Source: CAYINU01 sp964364855 (GTDB taxonomy: Bacteria; Margulisbacteria; Marinamargulisbacteria; CAYINU01). From it: a stretch of 17,507 nucleotides of DNA. Below the pieces are notes generated by a model that was not told the DNA's origin, ran no database searches, and saw only the letters and a program-made list of their open reading frames with translations. Of the stretch, positions 1 to 7,449 are shown piece by piece. How positions within the stretch are numbered: position 1 is the stretch's first letter; the number at the start of each line of letters is the position of its first letter. The stretch spans positions 1 to 17,507 of the forward strand of contig CAYINU010000037.1 of NCBI GenBank assembly GCA_964364855.1, given 5' to 3'. The position numbers were made by a program, and so were the translations under genes.

Positions 1-2531
1 CGTTTGGACAATTCTTTGGCCAGTTTCACGCGTTGGGCTTCACCGCCGCTGAGCGTTGTGGCGTTTTGACCCAAATGGATGTAACCCAGACCGACCTCCA
101 CCAAGGTCTTCAATTTGCTTTGGATGGCCGGAACAGGGTCAAACACATCTAATGCCTCGGCTACCGTCATGTTTAATACATCGGAAATGGAATGGCCTTT
201 GTAGGTAACGGCCAAGGTTTGATCGTTATAGCGCTTGCCTTTGCACACTTCGCAGGTGACATAGACATCGGACAAAAAATGCATTTCGATTTTGTTGACG
301 CCGTCCCCCTCGCACGCTTCGCAGCGGCCGCCGCGGACGTTGAAGCTAAATCGGCCCGCGGAAAAGCCCCGAACCTTGGCTTCCCGAGTTTGGGCAAACA
401 GTTCGCGGATGGGTGTGAATAGCTGAACATAGGTTGCCGGATTGGAGCGGGGCGTACGGCCGATGGGGGACTGGTCGATGGTGATGACTTTGTCGATCAG
501 ATCCAGGCCTTCGATGTGTTTGTGTTTGCCAACCGAGACTTTGGACTGAAAAAAATGGCGCATCAAGGCGTTTTGCAGGATGTCTTGGATAAGCGTGGAT
601 TTGCCGGATCCCGAAACACCGGTGACCACCACCATGCAGCCTAGGGGAAATCCCGCATCCACTGATTTGAGATTGTTTTCGGTCGCGCCACGAACCCACA
701 GGGCCTTTTTAAGGTCGTAGGGCCGTCGTTTTTTGGGTATGACGACAAAGCGATGCCCATTGAGGTATTGGGCAGTGAGAGAGTTCTTGTCTTTTTTAAG
801 TTGTGCAACTGTGCCGGAAAACAGAATTTCGCCACCATGTTTTCCTGCGCCCGGTCCGATGTCGACCACGTGGTCCGCTGAGCAGATCATGTCTTCGTCA
901 TGCTCGACGACGATCAAGGTATTTCCCAAGTTGCGCAAATTTACTAGCGTTTGAATAAGGCGTTGGTTGTCACGCTGGTGCAAGCCGATAGAAGGCTCGT
1001 CCAATACATATAGAACGCCGGTTAACCCCGAGCCGATTTGCGTAGCCAGCCGAATGCGCTGAAACTCGCCCCCAGACAGGGAATTGGCTTTGCGGTGCAA
1101 GGTCAGATAATCCAAACCCACGTCGATCATAAATTGGAGGCGTTCGCGAATTTCTTTGAGGACCTGACGGACAATCGTGAGCTGTTTGTCGCTCAGTTGG
1201 AGCGTTTCCAAAAAGGTCTGGGTACGGGTGATGCTCAAAGACGTTACCTCAGAAATGGATTGGCCCTCGATTTTAACCGACAACGCAGCCGGATTTAGCC
1301 GGGCACCATGACAGGCCTCGCAGGGCACCGCGGACATGAACCCGCGGAAAAAAAAGCGCATCCCTTCCGAATCGGTATGCAAGTACCGCCGCTTCAGGTT
1401 CACCATCAGGCCTTCCCAATGCCGATTGCTGTACCCTGCGGCAATGGCCGCTTTCCAGTCAGACGGTGGGCCTGCCGGATCGCCGTAAAGAAACACATTT
1501 TTTTGGTCGGCAGTTAAGCTATCGAAGCTGTTTTCAAGGCTAAATCCATATTCGCGGGCAGTCTTTTCGGCAAGCCGTCCGTAGGTGGTGCCCGATAAGT
1601 TGACACATTTTTGGGTGGCGATATCGAGCGGTGCCACCGGATCGGACATGACGATATCAAGATCAAATTCCAGGGTGTCCCCCAGCCCATTGCACCGCTT
1701 GCAGGCGCCGTATGGGGAGTTAAACGAAAAGAGTCGGGGACTGATTTCCTCCAGGCTGATTTCGCATACGGGGCAGGCATAGTGTTCGGAGAACAACTGG
1801 CTTTTTGGCGGTGTCGCATCGGTTTCGACCAGAGCCTTGCCTTCCGCATGGCGGACGGCTGTTTCGATGGATTCGAAAATACGGGTGCGGTTCTCAGTTG
1901 ACAGGGGAATCCGGTCCACAACGATTTCGATGGAATGCCATTTGTTCTTGTCGAGGGTGGGCAGCTCGTCCGTGCGATACACGGTGCCGTCTATGCGCAC
2001 GCGTCGAAAACCGCCGCGCAAAATGGCATCGAATGTGCCGCGAAATTCGCCTTTTTGCCGACTCACGACCGGGGACAAAATGGTCAGCATCTGACCCTCT
2101 GGCCAGCCCATGATGGTATTGGCAATTTCTTGGATGCTTTGTTTCTGGATGGGCCGTCCGCAATTGGGGCAGTGCGCCTGGCCGATGCTGGCAAACAGCA
2201 GTCGCATATAATCGTAAATCTCGGTCACGGTTCCCACGGTGGAACGGGGATTGTAACTGGCGGATTTCTGGTCAATGGAAATGGCGGGGGAGAGGCCTTC
2301 GATGCGGTCCACGTCCGGCTTGTCGAGCTTTTCCAAAAATTGACGGGCATAAGCGGACAGTGACTCGACATAGCGACGCTGGCCTTCGGCGTAGATGGTA
2401 TCAAAAGCGAGCGAGGATTTCCCCGACCCTGACAGCCCTGTGAAAACAACAAGTTTGTTCCGCGGAATCCGTAGAGTCACATTTTTTAAATTGTGTACCC
2501 GAGCACCGGTGATAATCAGTTCGGAATTCAT
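1..2531 (-). CDS. uvrA: UvrA, excinuclease ABC subunit A (C-terminus cut off by window edge)
   Basis: This is the damage-recognition ATPase of nucleotide excision repair, which dimerises and loads UvrB onto damaged DNA in the cytoplasm. The reading frame is open from the ATG at 2531 to the left edge, giving about 843 residues of a family that is usually about 940. Visible in order are Walker A GLSGSGKS at residues 32-39, a UvrA-type NPRSTVGTVTEIYDY segment, a HCPNCG pair, the first signature LSGGEFQRIRLA followed by VLDEPSIGLHQRD, and a second Walker A GVSGSGKST. After these come a CEAC...CEVC zinc finger with 19 residues between the pairs and the second signature LSGGEAQRVKLAKELSK at the edge. 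The second Walker B and the last roughly 100 residues lie outside the window. The frame is the same at both ends, so no net frameshift is present. The start overlaps the hisH stop by 4 nt (ATGA), so translation is probably coupled to hisH. Confidence 0.98.
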   Translation of the reverse strand, partial: MNSELIITGARVHNLKNVTLRIPRNKLVVFTGLSGSGKSSLAFDTIYAEGQRRYVESLSAYARQFLEKLDKPDVDRIEGLSPAISIDQKSASYNPRSTVGTVTEIYDYMRLLFASIGQAHCPNCGRPIQKQSIQEIANTIMGWPEGQMLTILSPVVSRQKGEFRGTFDAILRGGFRRVRIDGTVYRTDELPTLDKNKWHSIEIVVDRIPLSTENRTRIFESIETAVRHAEGKALVETDATPPKSQLFSEHYACPVCEISLEEISPRLFSFNSPYGACKRCNGLGDTLEFDLDIVMSDPVAPLDIATQKCVNLSGTTYGRLAEKTAREYGFSLENSFDSLTADQKNVFLYGDPAGPPSDWKAAIAAGYSNRHWEGLMVNLKRRYLHTDSEGMRFFFRGFMSAVPCEACHGARLNPAALSVKIEGQSISEVTSLSITRTQTFLETLQLSDKQLTIVRQVLKEIRERLQFMIDVGLDYLTLHRKANSLSGGEFQRIRLATQIGSGLTGVLYVLDEPSIGLHQRDNQRLIQTLVNLRNLGNTLIVVEHDEDMICSADHVVDIGPGAGKHGGEILFSGTVAQLKKDKNSLTAQYLNGHRFVVIPKKRRPYDLKKALWVRGATENNLKSVDAGFPLGCMVVVTGVSGSGKSTLIQDILQNALMRHFFQSKVSVGKHKHIEGLDLIDKVITIDQSPIGRTPRSNPATYVQLFTPIRELFAQTREAKVRGFSAGRFSFNVRGGRCEACEGDGVNKIEMHFLSDVYVTCEVCKGKRYNDQTLAVTYKGHSISDVLNMTVAEALDVFDPVPAIQSKLKTLVEVGLGYIHLGQNATTLSGGEAQRVKLAKELSK

Positions 2532-3133
2532 CGCAGACCTTTCACGAATTTTTCGATCATCCCGACGCCTACAGCTCCGCTCTTTTCGGGGTGGAATTGG
2601 GCGCCGAAGAGCCTGGTGGTCTGGATGGCGGAAACGAAGGGTACGTCGTAGGTCGTGACTGCGGATACCCACGGTGCAGCGGTGTCTGGCAAATAATAGG
2701 AATGCACAAAATATACGGATGGATCCTGCTGTGCATAAAGTGTGTTTGTGTCCTGGCGGATGTGGAGCTGATTCCAGCCCATGTGGGGAACTTTGACGTG
2801 GGTATCATCAAATTTGGCAAACACGCCGGGAAAAATGCCCATTCCGCATGCGCCTCCGTTTTCCGGCGAAGACTCAAACAACAATTGAAAGCCCAGACAA
2901 ATACCCAAAAAGGGTTTTTCGGCCAAGACATGTCGCTTGATGGCGTCTGTTAGGCCGGTTGCAAATAGTTCGCGCATGCCCGTGTCAAAAGCACCCTGAC
3001 CGGGCAACACCAGCAAATCCGCTTTGGCGATATGTTTCGGATCAGCAGACAAGGTTAGCGGCCGACCTAACCGATCAAACAAATTGAGTACGCTGCGACA
3101 GTTTCCGACCTTGTAATCCACCAAAATATCCAT
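2528..3133 (-). CDS. hisH: HisH, imidazole glycerol phosphate synthase glutaminase subunit
   Basis: This class I glutamine amidotransferase subunit partners HisF. It hydrolyses glutamine and channels ammonia to HisF, which makes imidazole glycerol phosphate and AICAR. The protein is 201 residues, the normal family length. The nucleophile elbow GICLGFQ puts the catalytic cysteine at C79, and FHPEKSG supplies H181 and E183, so the triad is intact. PGQGAF (44-49) and FVHSYY are further family motifs. The ATG at 3133 gives the expected short N-terminus (MDILVDYKVGN), with a good -10 box just upstream. No hisF or other his gene lies in the window. Instead its stop overlaps the uvrA start, an unusual pairing. 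A paralogous HisH role outside histidine synthesis cannot be excluded, but the sequence looks standard. Confidence 0.95.
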   Translation of the reverse strand: MDILVDYKVGNCRSVLNLFDRLGRPLTLSADPKHIAKADLLVLPGQGAFDTGMRELFATGLTDAIKRHVLAEKPFLGICLGFQLLFESSPENGGACGMGIFPGVFAKFDDTHVKVPHMGWNQLHIRQDTNTLYAQQDPSVYFVHSYYLPDTAAPWVSAVTTYDVPFVSAIQTTRLFGAQFHPEKSGAVGVGMIEKFVKGLR

Positions 3134-3183
3134 AGTCGGTTAGTATACACAGTTTCAAAATCGGTGTGGAATTGATTTTGTGG
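3129..3183. repeat. 55-bp direct repeat, left copy, abutting the N gap
   Basis: These 55 bases are identical to 3284-3338. The left copy ends exactly where the Ns begin and the right copy begins exactly where they end. It contains the hisH start codon and -10 box. An exact match that stops at both gap edges, with a length equal to a common assembler k-mer, indicates two contig ends that share the same sequence rather than a biological repeat. Confidence 0.9.
3142..3147 (-). promoter_or_regulatory. -10 box of the hisH-uvrA promoter, probable leaderless start
   Basis: On the minus strand the hexamer TATACT lies 8 nt before the hisH ATG, so a start site about 7 nt downstream falls on or one to two bases before the ATG. 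There is no Shine-Dalgarno sequence and no room for one. No good -35 is evident at 17-18 nt. A second copy of this hexamer lies in the duplicated flank at 3297-3302, on the far side of the gap. Confidence 0.55.
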
Positions 3184-3283
3184 NNNNNNNNNNNNNNNNN
3201 NNNNNNNNNNNNNNNNNNNNNNNNNNNNNNNNNNNNNNNNNNNNNNNNNNNNNNNNNNNNNNNNNNNNNNNNNNNNNNNNNNN
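3184..3283. other. Assembly gap of exactly 100 Ns, probably of zero or negative true length
   Basis: All 100 bases are N, the conventional placeholder for a gap of unknown size. Because identical 55-bp sequences abut both sides, the two contigs most likely overlap here. Removing the Ns and one copy (155 bases) would give a continuous hisH-leuC intergenic region of about 113 bp. Confidence 0.95.
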
Positions 3284-3338
3284 TCCATAGTCGGTTAGTA
3301 TACACAGTTTCAAAATCGGTGTGGAATTGATTTTGTGG
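3284..3338. repeat. 55-bp direct repeat, right copy, abutting the N gap
   Basis: Identical to 3129-3183. It repeats the first three bases of hisH (as CAT, 3286-3288) and the region before it, but no hisH coding sequence continues beyond that point, because the Ns intervene. It is best read as the overlap end of the contig that carries leuC. Confidence 0.9.
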
Positions 3339-3365
3339 GCCTCTCTTTTGGTAATGAGATATGCC

Positions 3366-3395
3366 CTTAAAACACCCCCTCGCTTGTGCTAGAAT
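3366..3395 (+). promoter_or_regulatory. Promoter of the leuC-ribD operon, probable leaderless start
   Basis: An extended -10 (TGC TAGAAT, hexamer 3390-3395) sits 6 nt before the leuC ATG, with a weak -35 CTTAAA at 3366-3371 and an 18-nt spacer. Transcription would begin on the ATG itself. There is no Shine-Dalgarno sequence upstream of leuC. No leucine leader peptide, attenuator or T-box is visible in the short upstream region. Confidence 0.55.
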
Positions 3396-3401
3396 TTGCC
3401 C

Positions 3402-4808
3402 ATGGCCAGACGAACGCTCTACAACAAAGTTTGGGACTTGCATAAGGTAGCAACCTTGCCGAATGGCCAGGACCAGATTTTTGTGGGTTTGCACCTGATT
3501 CACGAAGTCACCACGCCCCAGGCTTTTGCGGCCATTCGCGAATCTGGCGGAACGGTGGCCTATCCCCAACGCACAGTTGCGACTCTGGATCATATCATCC
3601 CAACTGACCGCCAAGGCCGCCCGTTTTTGGACGTCCAGGCAGAGGCCATGGTTAGCGCGCTTGAAAACAATATTCGCAGCTACGGCATCCGTTTTTTTAA
3701 CACCGATTCTGACCGCCAAGGTATTGTCCATGTGATCGGGCCCGAATTGGGATTGACCCAGCCGGGAATGACCATTGCTTGCGGTGACAGTCATACCAGC
3801 ACGCATGGCGCCTTCGGATCATTGGCCTTTGGCATTGGTACCAGCGAAGTGCGCTACGTGCTGGAAACACAAACCCTGCCGCTCAATCCGATGAGAGTTC
3901 GCCGTATTTTGGTGAATGGGCAGCTGGGCCATGGTGTGTACGCCAAAGACGTCATTTTGAAAATCATCAACCGCTGCGGTGTTAAAGGCGGGATGGGATT
4001 TGCCTACGAATATGCGGGCGATACCATCCACCGCATGTCGATGGAAGAGCGTATGACGATCTGCAATATGAGCATCGAAGGCGGTGCCCGTATGGGCTAT
4101 ATCAATCCCGACGCCATAACGGTCGACTACCTCAAGGGCCGGGAATTTTCCCCAAAGGGCGCGGCGTTCGAGCATGCGAAGATGTATTGGCAGTCTGTAG
4201 CATCCGACGCTGATGCAGAATACGATGACACTGTCCGATTAAACGCTGCTGATATTGCGCCCATGGTGACTTGGGGTGTGAATCCCGGTCAGTCGGTGGG
4301 CGTTACCGAGTCCTTGCCAATGCCAGGATCGATGTCAGACGGTGAGCGTAAGGGGGCTGAGGAAGCCTATGGCTATATGAAATTACGACCCGGCCAATCC
4401 ATTCGCGGCTTTAAAATCAACGTGGCCTTTATCGGATCCTGCACCAATTCTCGGATCAGTGATTTGCGAGAAGCGGCCAAAATTTTGGACGGCCGAAAAG
4501 TTGCTGCCAACGTGCTCACGTTGGTCGTGCCAGGGTCTCAGCAAGTCAAAAAACAGGCCGAGGCCGAAGGGCTGCACGAGATTTTCAAAAGTGCCGGTGC
4601 CGAATGGCGCGAAGCCGGATGTTCGATGTGTTTGGCCATGAATCCGGATCGCCTGGTGGGTGACCAAGTCTGTGCCTCGTCAAGTAACCGCAATTTTATG
4701 GGTCGGCAAGGCAGCCCAACAGGCCGGACCTTGTTAATGAGCCCCGCCATGGTGGCGTGGGCTGCGGTCAACGGAGCCGTGACTGATGTGAGAGAGGTCG
4801 TGGCATGA
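3402..4808 (+). CDS. leuC: LeuC, 3-isopropylmalate dehydratase large subunit
   Basis: With LeuD this forms the aconitase-type isomerase that interconverts 2- and 3-isopropylmalate in leucine biosynthesis. The protein is 468 residues. The three ligands of the [4Fe-4S] cluster are C347 (GSCTNSR), C407 and C410 (CSMC), the same numbering as in the E. coli enzyme. The motif GDSHTSTHGAFG is also present. The ATG at 3402 gives MARRTLYNKVWDLH, which matches the family N-terminus. The only other in-frame start is the TTG at 3396, and an in-frame TAG lies at 3390. leuD follows with a 4-nt overlap. leuA and leuB are not in the window. A homoaconitase or dimethylmalate dehydratase role is possible in principle but less likely for this bacterial-type LeuC. 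Confidence 0.96.
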   Translation: MARRTLYNKVWDLHKVATLPNGQDQIFVGLHLIHEVTTPQAFAAIRESGGTVAYPQRTVATLDHIIPTDRQGRPFLDVQAEAMVSALENNIRSYGIRFFNTDSDRQGIVHVIGPELGLTQPGMTIACGDSHTSTHGAFGSLAFGIGTSEVRYVLETQTLPLNPMRVRRILVNGQLGHGVYAKDVILKIINRCGVKGGMGFAYEYAGDTIHRMSMEERMTICNMSIEGGARMGYINPDAITVDYLKGREFSPKGAAFEHAKMYWQSVASDADAEYDDTVRLNAADIAPMVTWGVNPGQSVGVTESLPMPGSMSDGERKGAEEAYGYMKLRPGQSIRGFKINVAFIGSCTNSRISDLREAAKILDGRKVAANVLTLVVPGSQQVKKQAEAEGLHEIFKSAGAEWREAGCSMCLAMNPDRLVGDQVCASSSNRNFMGRQGSPTGRTLLMSPAMVAWAAVNGAVTDVREVVA

Positions 4809-5410
4809 ACGTTATTTCTGATGTATTTGGAAAGGGTGTGGTTGTCCCAGGTGATGACATCGATACGGATCGCATTATCCCCGCGCGGTTTTTAAAAGAA
4901 ATTACCTTTGAAAATATGGGCAAGTATCTCTTTGCCGATGCCCGTTTTAATTCCGATGGTTCTCCCAAATCCCACCCCCTTAACGACGCACGGTTTTTGG
5001 GTGCATCGATCATGATTGTCGGACGGAATTTTGGTTGTGGGTCCTCTCGCGAACACGCGCCCCAGGCCATTAAACGGTTTGGGATCAACGCCATCGTTGG
5101 TGAGTCGTATGCCGAAATCTTTTGGGGCAATTGCCGCTCCTTGGGTGTGCCGGCGGTAACCGTTTCGCCCGAAGACCGTGCCTTGATTGAACAACGTGTG
5201 GTTGCCGATCCCCAGCAAACCCTGCATGTGGATCTTAGGTTGCTACAGTTGTCCGGAAGTGGGTGGCAGGTTAAGATTCATTTGCCGGAAACATTTCGAA
5301 ACGTTTTTTTGGAGGGCAGCTGGGACGCCTTGGGGATGCTAAAGGCCAATGCGGATCTGACGGCCAAAACCGAGCAACGCCTCCCTTATGCACACGAATT
5401 TCAAGCCTAG
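4805..5410 (+). CDS. leuD: LeuD, 3-isopropylmalate dehydratase small subunit
   Basis: This is the swivel-domain subunit that completes the LeuCD isomerase. It has 201 residues, the typical bacterial length. Family motifs are DDIDTDRIIPARFL near residues 17-30 and GRNFGCGSSREHAPQAI in the middle, which carries the substrate-loop residues, followed by the family segment FWGNCRSLGVPAV. Its ATG overlaps the leuC stop (ATGA at 4805-4808), so translational coupling is expected, in keeping with the two chains being needed in equal amounts. The stop is 12 nt before the eno start. Confidence 0.96.
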   Translation: MNVISDVFGKGVVVPGDDIDTDRIIPARFLKEITFENMGKYLFADARFNSDGSPKSHPLNDARFLGASIMIVGRNFGCGSSREHAPQAIKRFGINAIVGESYAEIFWGNCRSLGVPAVTVSPEDRALIEQRVVADPQQTLHVDLRLLQLSGSGWQVKIHLPETFRNVFLEGSWDALGMLKANADLTAKTEQRLPYAHEFQA

Positions 5411-5414
5411 GAGA
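5408..5414 (+). promoter_or_regulatory. Shine-Dalgarno site of eno
   Basis: TAGGAGA lies 8 nt before the eno ATG and overlaps the leuD stop codon. This shows that the organism does use Shine-Dalgarno initiation inside operons, in contrast to the operon-leading genes, which lack it. Confidence 0.75.
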
Positions 5415-5422
5415 ATAGCGTC

Positions 5423-6712
5423 ATGAGCATTATCGTCGACATTCACGCGCGCCAGGTACTGGATTCCCGTGGCAACCCCACCGTTGAAGTGGATGTAATG
5501 ACCGATACGGGTGCCGTGGGTCAAGCCATTGTTCCTTCCGGCGCGTCAACCGGGTCTCATGAGGCGCTTGAATTACGAGATGGCAAAAAGAGTGTCTACG
5601 GGGGTAAAAGCGTTCAAAAGGCCATTTTACATATTCACGATACAATCGCGCCGGAGCTGGTGGGACTATCCGTCTTGGACCAAATCGAAGTCGATCAAAC
5701 CATGCTTAAATTGGATGGCACCGCCAACAAGTCAAAGCTGGGTGCTAACGCTATTTTGGGCGTATCCATGGCTGTTGCCCGAGCCGGAGCGGATGAGTTG
5801 GGTTTATCGCTATATCGCTACTTGGGTGGGCCATTTGCCCACATCATGCCGGTGCCGATGATGAATATTCTCAACGGCGGCGCACACGCAGACAATAACG
5901 TTGATATTCAGGAATTTATGATTATGCCCGTTGGCGCCAAATCCATTGCCCAAGCCATTCAAATGGGTGCCGAAATTTTCCATCACTTAAAGACTGTCTT
6001 AAAAAAGAAAGGCCTCAGCACTTCTGTTGGCGATGAGGGCGGATTTGCCCCCAACTTGAAATCCAATGCCGAAGCGCTGGATATCATCGCCAAGGCCACC
6101 GAGCTAGCGGGGTATAAACTGGGCACGCAGGTGAAGCTGGCCTTGGATGTAGCGTCGACTGAAATTTATGAAAAAGGCCATTACCATCTGCGTGGCGAAA
6201 AACGAACCTTGTCCACCCAAGACATGATCCAATATTTGGCCAAGCTCAGCGCGGATTACCCCATCATTTCCATCGAAGATGGTCTGGCTGAGTCCGACTG
6301 GAAAGGGTGGAAAGATCTTACCGACGCACTGGGGGGCAAGGTGCAACTGGTGGGTGACGATCTGTTTGTGACCAATCCCAAGATTTTGGCGGAAGGGATT
6401 CAAAAGGGTGTGGGAAATTCGATTCTGATTAAAGTGAACCAGATCGGTACGGTTACCGAAACGTTGGAAGCCATCCGGCTAGCCACCACATCGGGATATA
6501 CGACGGTCATTTCTCACCGCTCTGGCGAAAGCGAGGACACCTTTATCGCCGACTTGGCTGTCGGCACAAACGCCGGACAGATCAAGACCGGCTCGCTGTG
6601 CCGGTCTGACCGAACGGCCAAATACAACCAGCTGTTGCGCATCGAAGAAGAGTTGGGTGACCAAGCCACGTATCCTGGTAACGCTGCTTTTCGTGTCGGT
6701 AAATCAGCATGA
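5423..6712 (+). CDS. eno: Enolase
   Basis: Enolase converts 2-phosphoglycerate to phosphoenolpyruvate in the cytoplasm and is also a degradosome partner in some bacteria. It has 429 residues. The N-terminal DSRGNPTVEV and the SGASTGSHEALELRD loop are intact. Catalytic residues are E205 (GDEGGFAPN), K337 (ILIKVNQIGT) and H365-R366-S367 (ISHRSGESEDT). The C-terminal GQIKTGSLCRSDR segment is also typical. A clear Shine-Dalgarno site precedes the ATG. The last base pairs overlap the ftsB start (ATGA at 6709-6712). An eno-ftsB order is known from many bacteria, so the arrangement is a conserved linkage between central metabolism and division. Confidence 0.98.
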   Translation: MSIIVDIHARQVLDSRGNPTVEVDVMTDTGAVGQAIVPSGASTGSHEALELRDGKKSVYGGKSVQKAILHIHDTIAPELVGLSVLDQIEVDQTMLKLDGTANKSKLGANAILGVSMAVARAGADELGLSLYRYLGGPFAHIMPVPMMNILNGGAHADNNVDIQEFMIMPVGAKSIAQAIQMGAEIFHHLKTVLKKKGLSTSVGDEGGFAPNLKSNAEALDIIAKATELAGYKLGTQVKLALDVASTEIYEKGHYHLRGEKRTLSTQDMIQYLAKLSADYPIISIEDGLAESDWKGWKDLTDALGGKVQLVGDDLFVTNPKILAEGIQKGVGNSILIKVNQIGTVTETLEAIRLATTSGYTTVISHRSGESEDTFIADLAVGTNAGQIKTGSLCRSDRTAKYNQLLRIEEELGDQATYPGNAAFRVGKSA

Positions 6713-6993
6713 GGCACATGCAATGGGCTCGCTTTTTTGTGAGCCTTTTATCCGTGGGTCTGTTGGTTTACGGATCTTCTATTGGAATCAAAAACATTTT
6801 TAGATATAATGTCTTCGAGTTGGAGAGCCGGAGATTGAAGTCTCAGCTCGGCCGAGAACAAGCGCGAAATCATGCACTCATCCTCCAACAACAGCGTATG
6901 CAAGCACCACAGTATTGGGAAGAAAAGATCCGACAGGAACTGGGATATGTCCGACCAAATGAAGTCGTCTATCAAGTAAATAAGACACAATGA
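6709..6993 (+). CDS. ftsB: FtsB/DivIC-family septum formation initiator
   Basis: A 94-residue bitopic division protein. Family members join FtsL and FtsQ/DivIB in the divisome and help to activate septal peptidoglycan synthesis. There is a short N-terminus, one membrane segment at about residues 7-26 (FFVSLLSVGLLVYG core), a Leu/Gln/Arg-rich coiled coil at about 37-65, and the family C-terminal motif IRQELGYVRPNEVVYQV. The start overlaps the eno stop and the stop overlaps the next start, both as ATGA. An alternative start is the ATG at 6718, three codons downstream. FtsB and DivIC are the same family; the adjacent eno favours the FtsB name and the following S1 gene recalls divIC-yabR. Confidence 0.85.
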   Translation: MRHMQWARFFVSLLSVGLLVYGSSIGIKNIFRYNVFELESRRLKSQLGREQARNHALILQQQRMQAPQYWEEKIRQELGYVRPNEVVYQVNKTQ

Positions 6994-7436
6994 CAGAAAA
7001 CGAACTTAACAACGAACCGGACTTAATGGCCGACAACAATCCAGATGAACCCTATGCCACGGGCAACGTGGTCGAAGGGATCATCACTAACATCACGAAC
7101 TTCGGTGCGTTTATGCGCATTGATGACAAGATGGAAGGTCTGATCCACATTTCCGAAGTGGCCAACGAGTTTGTCACCGACATCAACCGTTATGTGAAAG
7201 TCGGCGAGAAAATTAAGGTCCGCATCATGGGTGTTGGAAAAAACAACAAGCTCGAACTCTCTATCAAGCGCACAAAAAAAGCCGAAAAGAAGGCGGCACT
7301 CTTCATCCATAACAGGACCAAAAACGCGACTTTTGAAGAAAAGCTAACCAAGTTTTTGAAGCGCTCTGAAGAAAAGCAAATCGATATTCGACGCAATCTT
7401 AAAGTCAAACAAGGTGTTGGCAAAAAGCGAAAGTAG
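6990..7436 (+). CDS. S1-domain RNA-binding protein, YabR/CvfD-like
   Basis: A 148-residue cytoplasmic protein with an acidic N-terminal lead (residues 1-23), one S1 OB-fold domain at about 24-95 (GNVVEGIITNITNFGAFMRI, GLIHISEVA, VKVGEKIKVRI, LELSIKR), and a lysine-rich tail. The tail segment FEEKLTKFLKRSEE closely resembles the C-terminus of Firmicute YabR/CvfD proteins, which bind RNA or the small ribosomal subunit and affect gene expression under stress. In Bacillus the homologue likewise follows divIC, so position and tail agree. The start overlaps the ftsB stop (ATGA). The precise RNA target cannot be read from sequence. Confidence 0.82.
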   Translation: MTENELNNEPDLMADNNPDEPYATGNVVEGIITNITNFGAFMRIDDKMEGLIHISEVANEFVTDINRYVKVGEKIKVRIMGVGKNNKLELSIKRTKKAEKKAALFIHNRTKNATFEEKLTKFLKRSEEKQIDIRRNLKVKQGVGKKRK

Positions 7437-7449
7437 GCTGGCTTTCTCG

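Noticed and set aside
1514..2363. Open frames of 100-140 codons on both strands within 1514-2363
   Set aside because: They lie inside uvrA, whose frame is intact and matches the family throughout; no independent start signal or similarity is seen.
3339..3401. Leucine attenuator or T-box leader upstream of leuC
   Set aside because: The available sequence is short, shows no leucine-codon leader peptide or T-box motif, and the predicted transcript begins at the leuC ATG.
3075..3806. Long minus-strand open frame spanning the N gap and the start of leuC
   Set aside because: It is opposite the clearly real leuC, passes through unknown bases and has no family resemblance; it is a shadow frame.
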